Shown here in pieces: positions 46,922 to 58,310 of a stretch of DNA of 64,000 nucleotides. The notes beneath the pieces were generated by a model. The model ran no database searches. It saw only the letters and a list, made by a program, of their open reading frames with translations, and was not told the DNA's origin. This DNA comes from Limonium bicolor (Eukaryota; Streptophyta; Magnoliopsida; Caryophyllales; Plumbaginaceae), in the NCBI GenBank assembly GCA_023374045.1, contig CM041776.1, positions 47,684,171 through 47,748,170 of the forward strand. The letters are read 5' to 3'. The stretch's first letter is position 1, and the number at the start of each line of letters is the position of its first letter. Position numbers and translations under genes: made by a program.

Positions 46922-47850
46922 CCCACGAGCCTTCTGCTAAAAAGACATCGACCATCCATTCAATCCATCCACGACCACTTCACACACCTCACGCCATCTC
47001 ATTTCTCTTCTCCCGCCTTCTCCATTTTTATTTATTTCCACATTCCACAACATCCACCTCTAGCCCTACGTATACAAAATAGCAGAGTGAGCCGGAGTGA
47101 TTACGGATGATTTCTATTACTCTTGTCTCTGTCTATCTATTTAATATGTTAGGCTAGTTTACGTACGCTCTGGGAACGGTTATTATGTGTTTGTATTAAT
47201 TATGCAATATTTCTACTGGTTTATTTATATACAGTTTGTTACGCTTAAAGGTTATCTCGCACCTTTTTAATAAATGTCATGAGTTTATTAAACTGCTTTA
47301 CTAAATCTTTTGATCAGACCGGTGATAAATAGATAGGTTAATTAAGACGTAAAACTGAAGGAAACTTGTTATGATTTAATAAAGTTAGTATTCAGTTGCA
47401 AATGTAATTCCTCAATACTCCTCTGCCGTTCGCAGGCTTTTGCTTGAACCTTGATTAGAACCTTGCATTACAGGTGAACGAGTTCTTATGAGGCTATGAC
47501 TTAGTCCTTAAGATAATTACAGGAACCTTGCCAAATTATTAAACCAGTAGAGATAGCTTAATTATGCAGATTATATTAACCTGACCCAGAGTTCCATTTA
47601 TTTATCTGTCAACTTAGTTTATTTTATTCTTTCTTTTTATTTATTTTACAAGTTAATTAATCCCCCCTCTTGTGACACGCTTAGGTACTATTATATGTAC
47701 ATTAGTCCCACGGTTCGACATCCGGTTGCTTACATTTTCACTATACTACTGCGACCGGGATTTGTTTGCAGCCCGACGTTTATTTTGAGTTTTAATTTTT
47801 TTCTTTCATTTTTACACAGTCTAACCACTCACCATATAACGTCTGCAAAA

Positions 47851-47868
47851 TGGCGCCGTTGCCGGGGA
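47851..47868 (+). other. Primer binding site of element G
   Basis: TGGCGCCGTTGCCGGGGA lies 3 nt after the LTR end. It is the PBS type found in Athila and related elements, usually ascribed to tRNA-Asp. Confidence 0.88.
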
Positions 47869-48059
47869 CTAGTTTATTCTAGTCCCTAAGCCCCGGATTA
47901 TTCACTTGTTATATTAGAATATTTTGTCTATATTATTTTGTTTGTTGTTTATATTAATTATCTTTTATATTTTGTTTATATTATTATGTTTGTTTCTAAT
48001 TATTTTATTTTCTAATCTGTTTCAGTAGTTTTGTTTTATATACAAAAACACAAAAAAAA

Positions 48060-48658
48060 ATGGAAATGGAACAGGTGTTCGAGCAAGAGTTTTGTTACTC
48101 TCAGTATTTATACTGCTCCGTTTGTGGGGGAGCTCATGATTATGAGGATTGTCTCATATTTCAAGAACAACTCTGGTTAGAAGATCAACCAGACTACCTG
48201 GAGAACTCGCTCAACAAGAACAGCAACCAAAGAGCGAAATAATTCATGAGGTAGAACACCCCACTATGGACGTAAGTTATGCTCTTCCCTCTATAGTCAC
48301 CTACCGCCAGTTTCCATCCTTCTCTATGCTCTACCCAGAAAATGAGGATATTTATATCCTCAAACATGAAGAGAAGGAATTGCCATCACCTCCCGCCAAG
48401 ATATCCAAACAAAACGCCACTATCACCTTCAAAGAATTAACTTTCTCTGAAGATGATATCAATCAGCGTTCTTTCTATCAGCCTCACCTACAAGAGGATG
48501 ATGTTTACATCCTCCAATTTGAGGAAGAAAAATCATCACAACCGGGTCTTCTGTTAGAACTACGTTCCCGGCATTACCTCCTCAAACACCAGATTTTGTG
48601 GAGTATTAAATTTCCCATTTTATATGCCGAAGTAACGTTTTGTTTTGATCCAGGATAA
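48060..48658 (+). pseudogene. Short gag-like frame of element G, frameshifted
   Basis: An ATG after an A-run opens a frame with the CCHC knuckle CSVCGGAHDYEDC near residues 20-32, as in Athila-type Gag (a CGG-H-C knuckle). It stops at 48242. The overlapping frame continues from about 48170 to 48658 with acidic, Pro/Ser-rich sequence (YILKHEEKELPSPP, EDDVYILQFEEEK). A one-base shift between the two is likely. Together they would give about 195 residues, far shorter than a normal Athila Gag, so the capsid core is missing. Whether any product is made is unknown. Confidence 0.6.
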
Positions 48659-48701
48659 CGAAGCAGGCGTCTAGCCAAAGACGTTAAAGAAGGGCAGCTT
48701 C

Positions 48702-48717
48702 CCGGGAGGCAACCCGG
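48702..48717 (+). repeat. GGGAGGCAACCC stem-loop
   Basis: Arms CCGGG and CCCGG surround AGGCAA, 44 nt after the end of the gag-like frame. A GGGAGGCAACCC motif downstream of coding sequence is typical of Athila-group elements. Confidence 0.7.
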
Positions 48718-48866
48718 ATGAACTTTTATTTTATTTGCTTTTATGCTCTTTTTCAGGTTCTCTTTAAATTTTATTTTTGCTAACTTTTAACCCCATTTTT
48801 AGTATGGTTGCTTCTAGTGTCTTATGCAGGTGCACCTTCATATCCACACCGCAACCAAGCTACGCT

Positions 48867-49116
48867 ACTTGAGGCTGAAGCTCAAGTGTGGGGGAACTCC
48901 TTTAACGACAAGCGAAAAAAAATCAGGGGAGTACCAGTTTCTTTAATTTATGCTTTTATTTAAATAAAAACTGCAGAGGAGCGTTTATGTGCTTAAATGT
49001 TTATTTGTGATCTTTGTGTTATCTCTATTTTATCTACTTACCGAAAAGGTCTTCTGAAACCTTCCCTTGTTTTTCTGGTGAACAATGAGGACATTGTTCA
49101 ATTTAAGTGTGGGGGA
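48867..49116 (+). promoter_or_regulatory. Two internal hairpin-polypurine modules of element G
   Basis: Module 1: arms ACTTGAG and CTCAAGT (48867-48887), running into AAGTGTGGGGG. Module 2: arms AACAATG and CATTGTT around AGGA (49081-49098), then AAGTGTGGGGGAG ending near 49116. Both resemble the terminal module at 49816-49852, but with different arm sequences. Confidence 0.8.
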
Positions 49117-49815
49117 GTGTACCCTTTTCGGTGACATTTTGTGCTTAGATGTTTAATCTCTCTGCTTGTCTTGCGTTTGTCCAATTCAAATATTATGGAC
49201 CCTTTATATGTGGGTTGTTCTCTTTAAGAATAAATATTGTTATGAATTGTAGGATAAAAGGTAAATTTTAAAATTTTGATTACTTTTGAGGAGCATTTTA
49301 TATGCGGTGTGACCAAATAATCTACAAATGGTTGGATTTTATTGCTCAGGGTTTCTTTCCGTCTTCTCTCTTAGGGATTGCTAAGGGGTGCTTTTCTGTT
49401 AAAAAAAAGAGAAGAAAATATAAAATAATAATAAGGGACTTGCGAGACACCATTGGTAACCAACAAAAGAGAGTTGAGTGTTCTTAAATACAAAGGCGTG
49501 ATGCCTATATTTTCTCATCTCTTATGCAAAAGTGAAACAAATGCATAAATCTATTTTTCCTTTGTTTTCTTCTCAATGCCCATTCTTGAGAGAAGTTGGC
49601 CATGGTAAAAGTTCTCAGAGTCACCTAAAAAGAAACATTGAAGTACCTTAGATCATACCTCGAAACTCTATATTTTATTTTTACCCTGAGCACACCTATG
49701 CCACCAGCAGTTAATTTTTCACACTCCTCAATAAGTTAAAAGATCATGTTTATCCTACCCTTCATAATAATATTTGTTAGTATTGAGCATTCCCTACTTA
49801 CTTGGGTACGTGATT
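49117..49815 (+). other. Non-coding 3' region of element G
   Basis: AT-rich stretch between the internal and terminal modules. A 61-codon frame at 49302-49487 is rich in Lys/Arg from an A/G run and resembles nothing. I see nothing else in it. Confidence 0.6.
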
Positions 49816-49852
49816 TTGCTTGAGGACAAGCAAAAAGATAAGTGTGGGGGTG
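49816..49852 (+). promoter_or_regulatory. Terminal hairpin and polypurine tract of element G
   Basis: Arms TTGCTTG and CAAGCAA around AGGA (49816-49833), then AAGTGTGGGGGTG next to the LTR. Confidence 0.88.
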
Positions 49853-51451
49853 TGATAAGTGTCCAAATGAGCATGATTTATAGGTGTATTTCATATATTA
49901 TATTAGCACTTTTCTTGCTCATTTCTCCACTTCGGTTAGTTTTCCTCTAGTTTATGTTTTATCGTTTATCTCATAAATTTATTGGTTTAACATGAGGAAA
50001 ACCAAGCCGGGAGTAAAGTAGACAAGGAGACGAACGCATAGGCGCAAACGGCTCGAAAACGGAGTCCAAATGAAGAATGTAGAGCCGGTCAAACGGAGGC
50101 ACGCGAGAGTCACGCGATGGGTGTGACCGCCCCAATAGTGGCGGACGTGACAGTGGTGCAACCGCCCCCTAAGTGGCGGACGTCACAGGTACAACCGCCC
50201 CTAAAGTGGCGGACGTAAGTGTGGGCAACCGCCCAAATAGTGGCGGACGTGAGACACCAGGCTACCGCCTGTTGTTGGGCAGTCTTGGAGGCGGACACTA
50301 GACAACCGCCTGTTATCTGGCGGACATGGAGGCGGACAGCGACTAGTCGCGCGAGCTTATCTTCTTCGCGTCGACTTCGTCCGTCGACTTGCCTTCGCCG
50401 ACTTCTGCAACTCGTCCACTGTCTGCAATATCCATCTACTCTGCACACGATCTATCCCCTGCAATAAATGATCAATCAATCTGCTGTTATCTTCATTTTC
50501 TCTTCTTCATTCTCTATTTAAACCCACGAGCCTTCTGCTAAAAAGACATCGACCACCCATTCAATCCATCCACGACCACTTCACCACACCTCACGCCATC
50601 TCATTTCTCTTCTCCCGCCTTCTCCATTTTTATTTATTTCCACATTCCACAACATCCACCTCTAGCCCTACGTATACAAAATAGCAGAGTGAGCCGGAGT
50701 GATTACGGATGATTTCTATTACTCTTGTCTCTGTCTATCTATTTAATATGTTAGGCTAGTTTACGTACGCTCTGGGAACGGTTATTATGTGTTTGTATTA
50801 ATTATGCAATATTTCTACTGGTTTATTTATATACAGTTTGTTACGCTTAAAGGTTATCTCGCACCTTTTTAATAAATGTCATGAGTTTATTAAACTGCTT
50901 TACTAAATCTATTTTGATCAGACCGGTGATAAATAGATAGGTTAATTAAGACGTAAAACTGAAGGAAACTTGTTATGATTTAATAAAGTTAGTATTCAGT
51001 TGCAAATGTAATTCCTCAATACTCCTCTGCCGTTCGCAGGCTTTTGCTTGAACCTTGATTAGAACCTTGCATTACAGGTGAACGAGTTCTTATGAGGCTA
51101 TGACTTAGTCCTTAAGATAATTACAGGAACCTTGCCAAATTATTAAACCAGTAGAGATAGCTTAATTATGCAGATTATATTAACCTGGCCCAGAGTTCCA
51201 TTTTATTTATCTGTCAACTTAGTTTATTTTATTCTTTCTTTTTATTTATTTTACAAGTTAATTAATCCCCCCTCTTGTGACACGCTTAGGTACTTATATG
51301 TACATTAGTCCCACGGTTCGACATCCGGTTGCTTACATTTTCACTATACTACTGCGACCGGGATTTGTTTGCAGCCCGACGTTTATTTTGAGTTTTAATT
51401 TCTTTTCTTTCATTTTTACACAGTCTAACCACTCACCATATAACGTCTGCA
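49853..51451 (+). repeat. 3' LTR of element G
   Basis: 1599 bp, TGATAAGTGTC...TAACGTCTGCA, followed by ATCAG. Confidence 0.95.
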
Positions 51452-51505
51452 ATCAGTCCCACAAGTTCTACTTTTGATCTTTTTTAAACGTAAAAAGTAG
51501 AACTT
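51452..51505 (-). promoter_or_regulatory. Terminal hairpin and polypurine tract of element E
   Basis: Minus strand: perfect 13-bp arms AAGTTCTACTTTT and AAAAGTAGAACTT (51463-51505, 17-nt loop), then GTGGGACTGA. This tract originally touched the E 3' LTR; G now separates them. Confidence 0.85.
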
Positions 51506-51550
51506 TTTAGCGTATACCCTTGTTTGTTTTGTTCGTTTTTTGACGTTATG

Positions 51551-51613
51551 GCCTTTCGCTCTTCCGGTGAGGCCTTCGCTCTTCCGGCTGAGGCCTTTTG
51601 TTCTTCCGGCCAC
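51551..51613. repeat. Three tandem 21-bp units in E
   Basis: Units at 51551, 51572 and 51593 are built on GCCTTCGCTCTTCCGG with small changes. They lie between the two polypurine modules of E. Confidence 0.85.
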
Positions 51614-51615
51614 TA

Positions 51616-51667
51616 GCTCCCCCTAGTCCCACAAGTTCTCTTTTTTTTTATAAAAAGAAAGAAACTT
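51616..51667 (-). promoter_or_regulatory. Second (internal) hairpin-polypurine module of element E
   Basis: Minus strand: an imperfect T/A-rich hairpin (51633-51667) ending GAGAACTT, followed by GTGGGACTAGGGGGAG. The same phrase ACTTGTGGGACT is in the terminal module. Confidence 0.7.
51649..51657 (+). promoter_or_regulatory. Candidate TATA box for the antisense gene of E
   Basis: TATAAAAAG lies 285 bp upstream of the chosen start of the antisense gene, inside the internal hairpin-polypurine module read on the other strand. Confidence 0.4.
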
Positions 51668-51941
51668 TCTTTTCGCATTATGCTCCTGCCCGTGCTTAGC
51701 CCGTGCCTGCGCCTTTTCGATGTAGAGTTTGCAGTCGTTTTGTGTCAGCGTTCTATTTCCAGGAAGGTGCAGAGTCTCCTTTTATTTTTCATTAACTGGG
51801 CGGGAACCGCTTTTCCTCAAAGCTTTAGTTTCGAACTTCTTGAGATACCTTCTTTCTTCGTTTGCCAGACTCTCTCGCCTCTTCCCCTGCGTCCTTTTTC
51901 GAATCTTTCCTCTTTTCGCCTCGTTGCCTTTCGTTTTCTTG

Positions 51942-54900
51942 ATGGCCTCGTCTAGCTCGAAGAAGAATAAGGCAGCCGCGAATTTCGTCCCTGCTAAAGA
52001 GGCGATTCAAGGTACTTTCTCGCCCCAAGGGTTTCGCCCAACTTTTCTGGAACCTACCGCACCTTTTTCTGCTAATCGGGAGCCTTCTCCATCCTCCCTG
52101 GACATCCCCTCCCTTCTCTCCTGTTTAAAAGACGTCGAAGTCCCACTGGGCACTTGCATATATCTTCCTTCTTCCGACTCCCATCCCCATGATAACTTTG
52201 GACTTGGGTATGCCGTTTATGCGGATTTCTTCTCTCGCGGCCTGACTGTGCCTCCTCACCCATTCGTTCTGGGTTTCCTGATTCGGCGTTGCTGTGTGCT
52301 TGCCCATCTACACCCGAAGGCAATTTCCTATCTCCACGCCTATGTTCTCCTTTGCGAGGAGAACAAAATTCGGGTGGAAGCAACCGAGTTCGCCCACTTT
52401 TACTCCACAAGGGACGATCCTGACAGCCTGACTATCAAGGCGAAGGCTGGCTATTCTCTCTTTGATTACAAGAAAGCGTCTTCCGGGTGGAACTCCCGAT
52501 GGTTTGTTATTGTCCCTCCACCAGGCCGATTTTTGGGAGTTCCCTACTGTCCCACGATCCCGAAAGGCCAATTCAGCTGTCCTCCTTCCCCGGTGCAAGA
52601 AATGCCTATCTCAAAGATCCTGAAGTTGGTAAGCAGAAAACAGCCTACGGTCTCCGAATTTTTTACTCCGGCGCGCCTGTACTCGTTGAAGAAATATCAC
52701 AGTAAGTCCTATTTAGTCAATCTTACTTAAATTTTACCTTTTACCGTATACCGTTTTCTTACACTCATATCGTTCCGGCAGACTTCTTTTCTAGAGGAGA
52801 TAAGGTGGGGCCCTTCAATAGCTGGAATTTCGTCAGTTTCAAGTCGGGTGATGAGCAAGTCGACTACTATGCGTCTGTTGATGCGGCTATTGATGCGGCC
52901 ACAAAGCTTCTCGGGAATGCCACCTCTTCCAAGAAGAGACAAAGAGGTGATAATGACAAGGATCATCCCGGCCAGAAAAAGAGAATCACTGGGTCTCCAG
53001 CCCGATCGAGCGGTGATTTGCCAGGTACTTGGTACGCGAGCCCAGGGTCTGGGCGCCGCGTCTCTCTCCCTCTTACCCCTGATTCAGGCCAGGGGCCTGT
53101 CTCTCGTCCAGGGCAGGGGTCTGGTCACCCAACCCCTATTTGTGAACTGTTTCCTGACTTGGCAGGATATTTTCTTCCGATCCGGCCTACGGTGCTGTCT
53201 TGGAAGATACTAACCTACGTATTGCTCTTTTTACTTGAAGGAAACTTTTGCCTTTCCGTTTCTGTATATTCTATGTTGACCCTTCCTTTTCTTAGGCTCT
53301 CAAGGCGCACCCATAACCGTTACTGATGACGAGGTTGCCTGCGGTCCGGCCCCCCCTACATCCGCTGTCCCGGCTTCCGGCACTCAAAGATTTCGGAAGA
53401 AAACTGTATCCAAGCCGAAGGCTGTTTTATCAGAGGTTTCTGAGACTGAACGGGACCGCGAGACTCTTGACACCTCTGTCCCACATGATATTCCTGGAGT
53501 TAGTGAACCAGCACCCGAAGGGGTGAAAGAATACCGACCTGTGCCCGAGAATCCAGAGCTCCGAAGTAAACATAGGGAAGACAGGCAAAGGGAGGACGTT
53601 GCTGCTCAAAGGGAGGACGTTGCTGCTTCCTCCTCCTCTCCACCTCCTCCTGCTCTGGGGGGGTTCACCGGTCCTTCCCAGAAGGAGGGGTGGTTCTACC
53701 ATCTTGGGCAACCTTTACGTAAGATCCCCTTTGATGCGGCTCGATACTCCGACGCCTGGAAGGAAGCGATAAGACTGTCTGATCATCCGGACGGGATCTT
53801 CGCTCCTCCATCCATTGTTACTGCTACTAAGGAAAAACTGAGGGCCGGGGTTGGAGCAGCCGATGCTATCATGCGTCATTCCATTCCCTCGGGGGATGTC
53901 TTCAACCTGATGTGGCAAAGCATTTTCCGAGTAAGTACCGTCTTCCTCCCATTCTCCCATATCTCTTGATATTCCTTAAGCCTTTTGTGTTTTGTTTTTT
54001 TTTAGATTATGTCGATGGCCCAAAGCGCCGAAGTCCAGACTCGGGACCTTCAACTTTACCTGCAACGTGAAAAAAGTCTGCTGACAATATCGAGGCCGAG
54101 TTGAAGCAAACTCGTTCCAATCATGATTCTTACATGGATCACATAAACTATGAGATTGACCGCAAGGTGAAAGATAGGACAGATACTCTAAATAAGGAGT
54201 TGCGGTCATCTCGTCATGAGTGTGTTCGCCTTCGAGATGAGTATGAATTGAAGTTGAAGAACCTGCGGGAAGAAATGTTCGCTCTGAGAAACCAGAACCT
54301 CCACACAGAACATCTTGAAGCAGGTACACCGCAAACCTCCCGGCGAAAAGGATGTCTTGATATCAAAGCATGCTTCGTCTGACTTAGAAGTTTTGTTGCG
54401 GCAGGTACAAGCCGCTCATAAAAGGGACGTGGATTCTCTTGCTTCTGATAAGGTTTCCCTTGCGGGCCTGAATGCTGCCCTTGAGAAAGAAGTTGCATCC
54501 CTTGAGGCGGACAAAAAAGCTTTGGCTGGGCAGAATGAGGCTTTAGTGGAGGACAAAGCCAAACTTATTCAAGAGCTTACCGAACTGACCGAGGAAAAGA
54601 ATGCTCTGGATGAGCAAGTTCTTGATAGAAGAAAACACGACTCTTTCTGCCGGTAAAGCTGCCCTTGCGGCCGAGAAGGCCTCTCTGGAAGAAAAGGTGA
54701 AAGCTTTAGAGGAGGCTATGGCCCTCCCCCGACCCGAGAGTACTAAGGTCCCGGCTAAGGGTGAGTCTTATCGATTTCTTTACTGCTTTTTTGTCTTTAT
54801 ACTTTATTCTTACCGATCCTACTCTTTTTTCTGCTACAAAACAGATTCTGAAAATCTTTTAAGGCATGTGGAGAAGCTTAGCGACCGTGTTGACAAGCTG

Positions 54901-55392
54901 AATGAGGAACTTTCTGCCGCGGGTTCTGACCGCGATCTCTACCGCGCCCAAGTTTTACAGCTTGAGGAGGACGTTGCCAAGCATACAGCCTACGCCCGCC
55001 GGACCCAAGAGGAGTTGAAGAAGCAAGGAACTATCATTGCCCACCTAAAAAGGGCTTTCGGCTCTCAGAGCCGGAAGATTGCCAACATTTGTCGCCAAAC
55101 GATCTCCAAGTACTTTCTGAAGCGGGGGGAAGTACTGGATGACGATCTGTACAGTGAGCTGGAGTTTGAGAATGTTGCCCGGAAGAGCAACTTTCTCGAA
55201 GATTTTGAAAAGTTCGGTCGTCTTCCTGGTGAGACAGTCTTTGGCCCTGATCAAGCTTCTTTTCTTCCTCCCGATAGCGGTATGCGCCAGGGGGCCGCCG
55301 GCGCTTGTCAAGCCGTTGGAAAATCTAACTCTGCAGAGAGCGCGTCCAATCCGGTCGGAAGGCCTGCTGCAAAGGAGCCTGCTAAAGAATAG
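51942..55392 (+). pseudogene. Antisense gene of Tat element E (gypsy-type transposon-like protein), several exons
   Basis: The gene runs against E, between pol and the 3' LTR; such antisense ORFs are known in Tat elements. The start at 51942 (MASSSSKKNK) is preferred over an in-frame ATG at 51729 because the upstream part is hydrophobic and low-complexity. The first ~250 residues (DNFGLGYAVYADFFSRGL, AYVLLCEENKIRVEATEF, GWNSRWFVIV) resemble the plant 'putative gypsy type transposon' family (PF04195-like). The rest is a long coiled coil. Likely introns are 52702-52781, 53931-54005 and 54761-54844, each GT...AG and phase-consistent. Structure between 53025 and 53295 is unresolved (two possible donors and acceptors). 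Three apparent frameshifts (near 54070, 54320 and 54620) break the coiled coil. The stop is at 55390-55392. Function is unknown. Confidence 0.75.
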
Positions 55393-55662
55393 ATGCTTTC
55401 AGATAGTGATTTCTTAGTGCAGGGATCTTGTATAGTCGTTTTTTGGATTACTGTTTCTAGTAATGTTTTAGTGTTTTGCCCTCAACACTTCCTTTGTAAC
55501 TCTTAATTGCTTTAAGTAATTTTCCTGCGAATTAGCTTTATACTTCTCATTTGGCCTTATCCGGAGCGACCGGATTTCCAAATGCTTTATAAATCCCCCT
55601 TTATTTTCATGGATGGTTTTTACACCTTCGTTCAAATCTTTTAAGTAAATTTTTAGATATTA

Positions 55663-56172
55663 TAGGCACGCTGGCCGGATGTTACATTTCAAGGCGTGAT
55701 AGCCTGTAGGCACGCTGGCCGGATGGTACATTTCAAGGCATGATAGCCTGTAGGCACGCTGGCCGGATGGTACATTTCAAGGCATGATAGCCTGTAGGCA
55801 CGCTGGCCGGATGGTACATTTCAAGGCATGATAGCCTGTAGGCACGCTGGCCGGATGGTACATTTCAAGGCATGATAGCCTGTAGGCACGCTGGCCGGAT
55901 GGTACATTTCAAGGCATGATAGCCTGTAGGCACGCTGGCCGGATGGTACATTTCAAGGCATGAAGCCTGTAGGCACGCTGGCCGGATGGTACATTTCAAG
56001 GCATGATAGCCTGTAGGCACGCTGGCCGGATGGTACATTTCAAGGCATGATAGCCTGTAGGCACGCTGGCCGATGGTACATTTCAAGGCATGATAGCCTG
56101 TAGGCACGCTGGCCGGATGGTACATTTCAAGGCATGATAGCCTGTAGGCACTCTGGCCGGATGGTATATTTA
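55663..56172. repeat. 44-bp minisatellite, about 11.5 copies
   Basis: The unit is TAGGCACGCTGGCCGGATGG followed by TACATTTCAAGGCATGATAG and CCTG. Most units are identical; a few have single-base losses. It lies between the integrase stop and the antisense gene. Tandem repeats in this 3' region are a known feature of Tat/Ogre elements and a known seed of plant satellites. The 107-codon minus frame across it is a by-product. Confidence 0.96.
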
Positions 56173-56226
56173 AAAAACTTTGTTTCAAAAGAATACCTCA
56201 TTTTATTGCTTTTGTAAGAAATGTTT

Positions 56227-57657
56227 TTACACATAAAACTTTTTAAGGCATTCAGCATGCCAGGAGTGAGGCAATTCGTATCCTTCACTATTTTTCAGGC
56301 GATATGAAGCTTGCCCTGTTCGCCGTTGTACTATAAATGGTCCTTCCCATTGGGGCTCTAACTTCTTTGGCTGCTTTACCTCCCGAAGGACCAGTTCACC
56401 CGGAGCGAAACCTCTTTCCCTTGTTCTTTGGTTAAAATATCTTTTCACCCTTGCTTTATCCCTTTCCATCCTGACTTGGGCCATAGTCCTGGTTTCTTCA
56501 AGCAGGTCAAGGCTGTCCTTCATTCCTTCACTGTTGCTTTCTTCATCAAAGGATTTCCATCTAACTGATGGGACTATAATCTCAGCCGGAACAATTGCTT
56601 CCAGACCGTAGGTCAACCTGTATGGAGTTTCTCCTGTTGGTCCCTTTTCGGTTGTTCTGTAAGACCAGAGAACCTGAGGTAGCAATTCCGCCCATCTCCC
56701 TTTTTTGCTGTCCAATTTCCTTTTTATAGCTTTGACAATTTGTCCATTCGCATTTTCTACCTGGCCGTTTGCTTGCGGGTGGGCGACCGATGCGAATCTC
56801 AGGTCAATTTTCCACTCTTCACAGAATGCCCGGAAGCTGTTACAGTTGAACTGAGCTCCATTGTCTGTTATTATTACCTTCGGGATCCCAAACCTGCAAA
56901 CCACATACTTCCAGATGAAATCCTGTGACTTTCTTGCGGTAATGGATACCGTTGGCATGGCTTCCACCCATTTGGTGAAGTAGTCAATGGCCACATAAAT
57001 GAATCTATATCTTCCGGGAGATGCTTCCGGGAAAGGTCCAACGATATCCAATCCCCACATGGCGAATGGGATTGGGGACAGTATGGTTTTCAATGTGGAT
57101 GGAGGACTGTGTATTTTGTGGCCGTGTTCCTGACATTTAATGCACTTTTGTATGTATTCTTTCGAATGTTCCGTCATTCTTGGCCAATAGTATCCCAGCC
57201 TCAGGATTTTGTGAACTACTGCCCTTTCCCCTTGGTGGTTCCCACAGGTTCCCTCATGCAGTTCCTCTATGAGCCTTGCTCCCTCTTCCACGGTAACGCA
57301 CTGAAGTGCTGGTCTTGCGAATGATCTTTTGTAGAGTTGCCCCTGCTCTAAAAAGAAAGATGCAGCCCTTCGTCTTGTTCGTGCCGCTTCTTTCTCATCT
57401 TGTGGCAAGTTTCCGCTTTGTATGTACTCAACAATGGGTGCCATCCAAGACTTGGCTATTGTGTCTGATTCAATAGTGCATACCTGGATCTCCTCCAAAC
57501 TTGAGTTTGCCTTTATTTCCATCCAGACTTTGCTGGGCATTCTTTCGGCCATACTGGCCAACTTAGCCAATGCATCGGCTTCTATGTTCTCTGCTCGGGG
57601 AAGATGTCTTAATTCACATCTCTGAAAATTTGCCTTCGTCTCTTGGACTTTGGCCAA
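56227..57657 (-). CDS. Integrase of element E (end of pol)
   Basis: The open reading frame of 476 codons is intact. It begins with the tail of RNase H (CELRHLPRAENIEADALAKLAS). It continues with a zinc-binding region (ELHEGTCGNHQG, then CIKC), and the catalytic core with D in WGLDIVGPFP, D in IITDNGAQF and E in NGQVEN, spaced 35 residues apart (DD35E). A C-terminal GPF-like module (WEGPFIVQRR, GQASYRL) follows; the frame ends HAECLKKFYV. No chromodomain is present, as expected for Tat. The first residues belong to a longer polyprotein, so the ATG at 57657 is not the true start. This is the best preserved enzyme in the window. Confidence 0.95.
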   Translation of the reverse strand: MAKVQETKANFQRCELRHLPRAENIEADALAKLASMAERMPSKVWMEIKANSSLEEIQVCTIESDTIAKSWMAPIVEYIQSGNLPQDEKEAARTRRRAASFFLEQGQLYKRSFARPALQCVTVEEGARLIEELHEGTCGNHQGERAVVHKILRLGYYWPRMTEHSKEYIQKCIKCQEHGHKIHSPPSTLKTILSPIPFAMWGLDIVGPFPEASPGRYRFIYVAIDYFTKWVEAMPTVSITARKSQDFIWKYVVCRFGIPKVIITDNGAQFNCNSFRAFCEEWKIDLRFASVAHPQANGQVENANGQIVKAIKRKLDSKKGRWAELLPQVLWSYRTTEKGPTGETPYRLTYGLEAIVPAEIIVPSVRWKSFDEESNSEGMKDSLDLLEETRTMAQVRMERDKARVKRYFNQRTRERGFAPGELVLREVKQPKKLEPQWEGPFIVQRRTGQASYRLKNSEGYELPHSWHAECLKKFYV

Positions 57658-58310
57658 GTATTTCCCAAGCTTTCCTCCTTGACCTCGTAAATGTTATCGT
57701 TTTGTCGCGCCACCAACATTGAATCTGAGTATATTTCCAACTCTGCATAACAATCAAAGAGGTAAACCCCATTTTCCCCTCTTTTGGAGGTATGTAAAAA
57801 ATTTTAAGGACACAAGAGAGAACTACTGAGAACTACTGTCTTATTATAAGGAAGAACCTGTTGCCCCTAAGGCAGTGGCGACCTCCAAACCCTGTATGAG
57901 GGCTTCATACTCTGCTTCATTATTTGTTACTTCAAACTCTAGCCGGAACGCAAAGTTAAGGGTTCTTCCATCCGGCGTTTGGACCACTATTCCGGCTCCT
58001 GCTCCCGTCTTACATCGAGCTCCATCGACTAAGATTATGTATGGGTTGGTTGATTCTCTTTGTTCTTGGGCAAAGGTTGTTTCGGTTATAAAGTCCGCCA
58101 AGGCCTGCGCCTTTATGGCTGTTCGAGGAAGGAAGTGGATTTCGTACTGTGTGAGTTCGACAGTCCAACTGACCATTCGCCCGGATGCATTTGGATTGTT
58201 TGCTATCTGTTTCAGTGGCCAATTCGTTCTAACGAATACTCGGTGCGACTGAAAATAAGGTCGAAGCTTTCGAGATGCAACGACTAATGCAAACAAATTT
58301 TTTCGATGTT
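57658..58310 (-). pseudogene. RNase H and second (aRNH-like) RNase H of E, broken
   Basis: It degrades the RNA strand during reverse transcription. The first part (ASRKLRPYFQSHRV, ALADFI) is the end of the ordinary gypsy RNase H. The second starts ILVDGARCKTGAGAG and NNEAEYEALIQGLEVA, with catalytic D and E visible. This is the additional RNase H typical of Tat elements. The frame joins the upstream one by a frameshift near 58290. It meets the candidate intron at 57857 and a further one-base shift near 57690 before integrase. Confidence 0.8.
57743..57857 (-). other. Candidate intron inside the second RNase H domain of E
   Basis: 115 bp, minus strand, CAG|GTTCTT...TTATGCAG|AG. It contains in-frame stops. 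Removing it restores the reading frame exactly at the RNase H motif YSDS with its conserved aspartate. A small frameshift follows near 57690. No transcript evidence is available here. Confidence 0.55.

Larger units (their letters stand above)
46252..47847 (+). repeat. 5' LTR of element G
   Basis: 1596 bp, near-identical to 49853-51451. The U3 part holds six CCGCC/GGCGG stem-loops (46527-46722) followed by a TATA-like box at 46914. Confidence 0.95.
46252..51451 (+). mobile_element. Element G: non-autonomous Athila-type LTR retrotransposon
   Basis: 1.6-kb LTRs (TGATAAGTGTC...TAACGTCTGCA) flank a 2.0-kb internal region with an Athila-type PBS, a short gag-like frame with one zinc knuckle, a GGGAGGCAACCC motif and three hairpin-plus-AAGTGTGGGGG modules. 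There is no protease, RT or integrase. The LTRs differ by few changes, so insertion was recent and must have used another element's enzymes. Confidence 0.9.

Noticed and set aside
55865..56188. 107-codon repetitive minus-strand frame
   Set aside because: A by-product of the stop-free 44-bp minisatellite.
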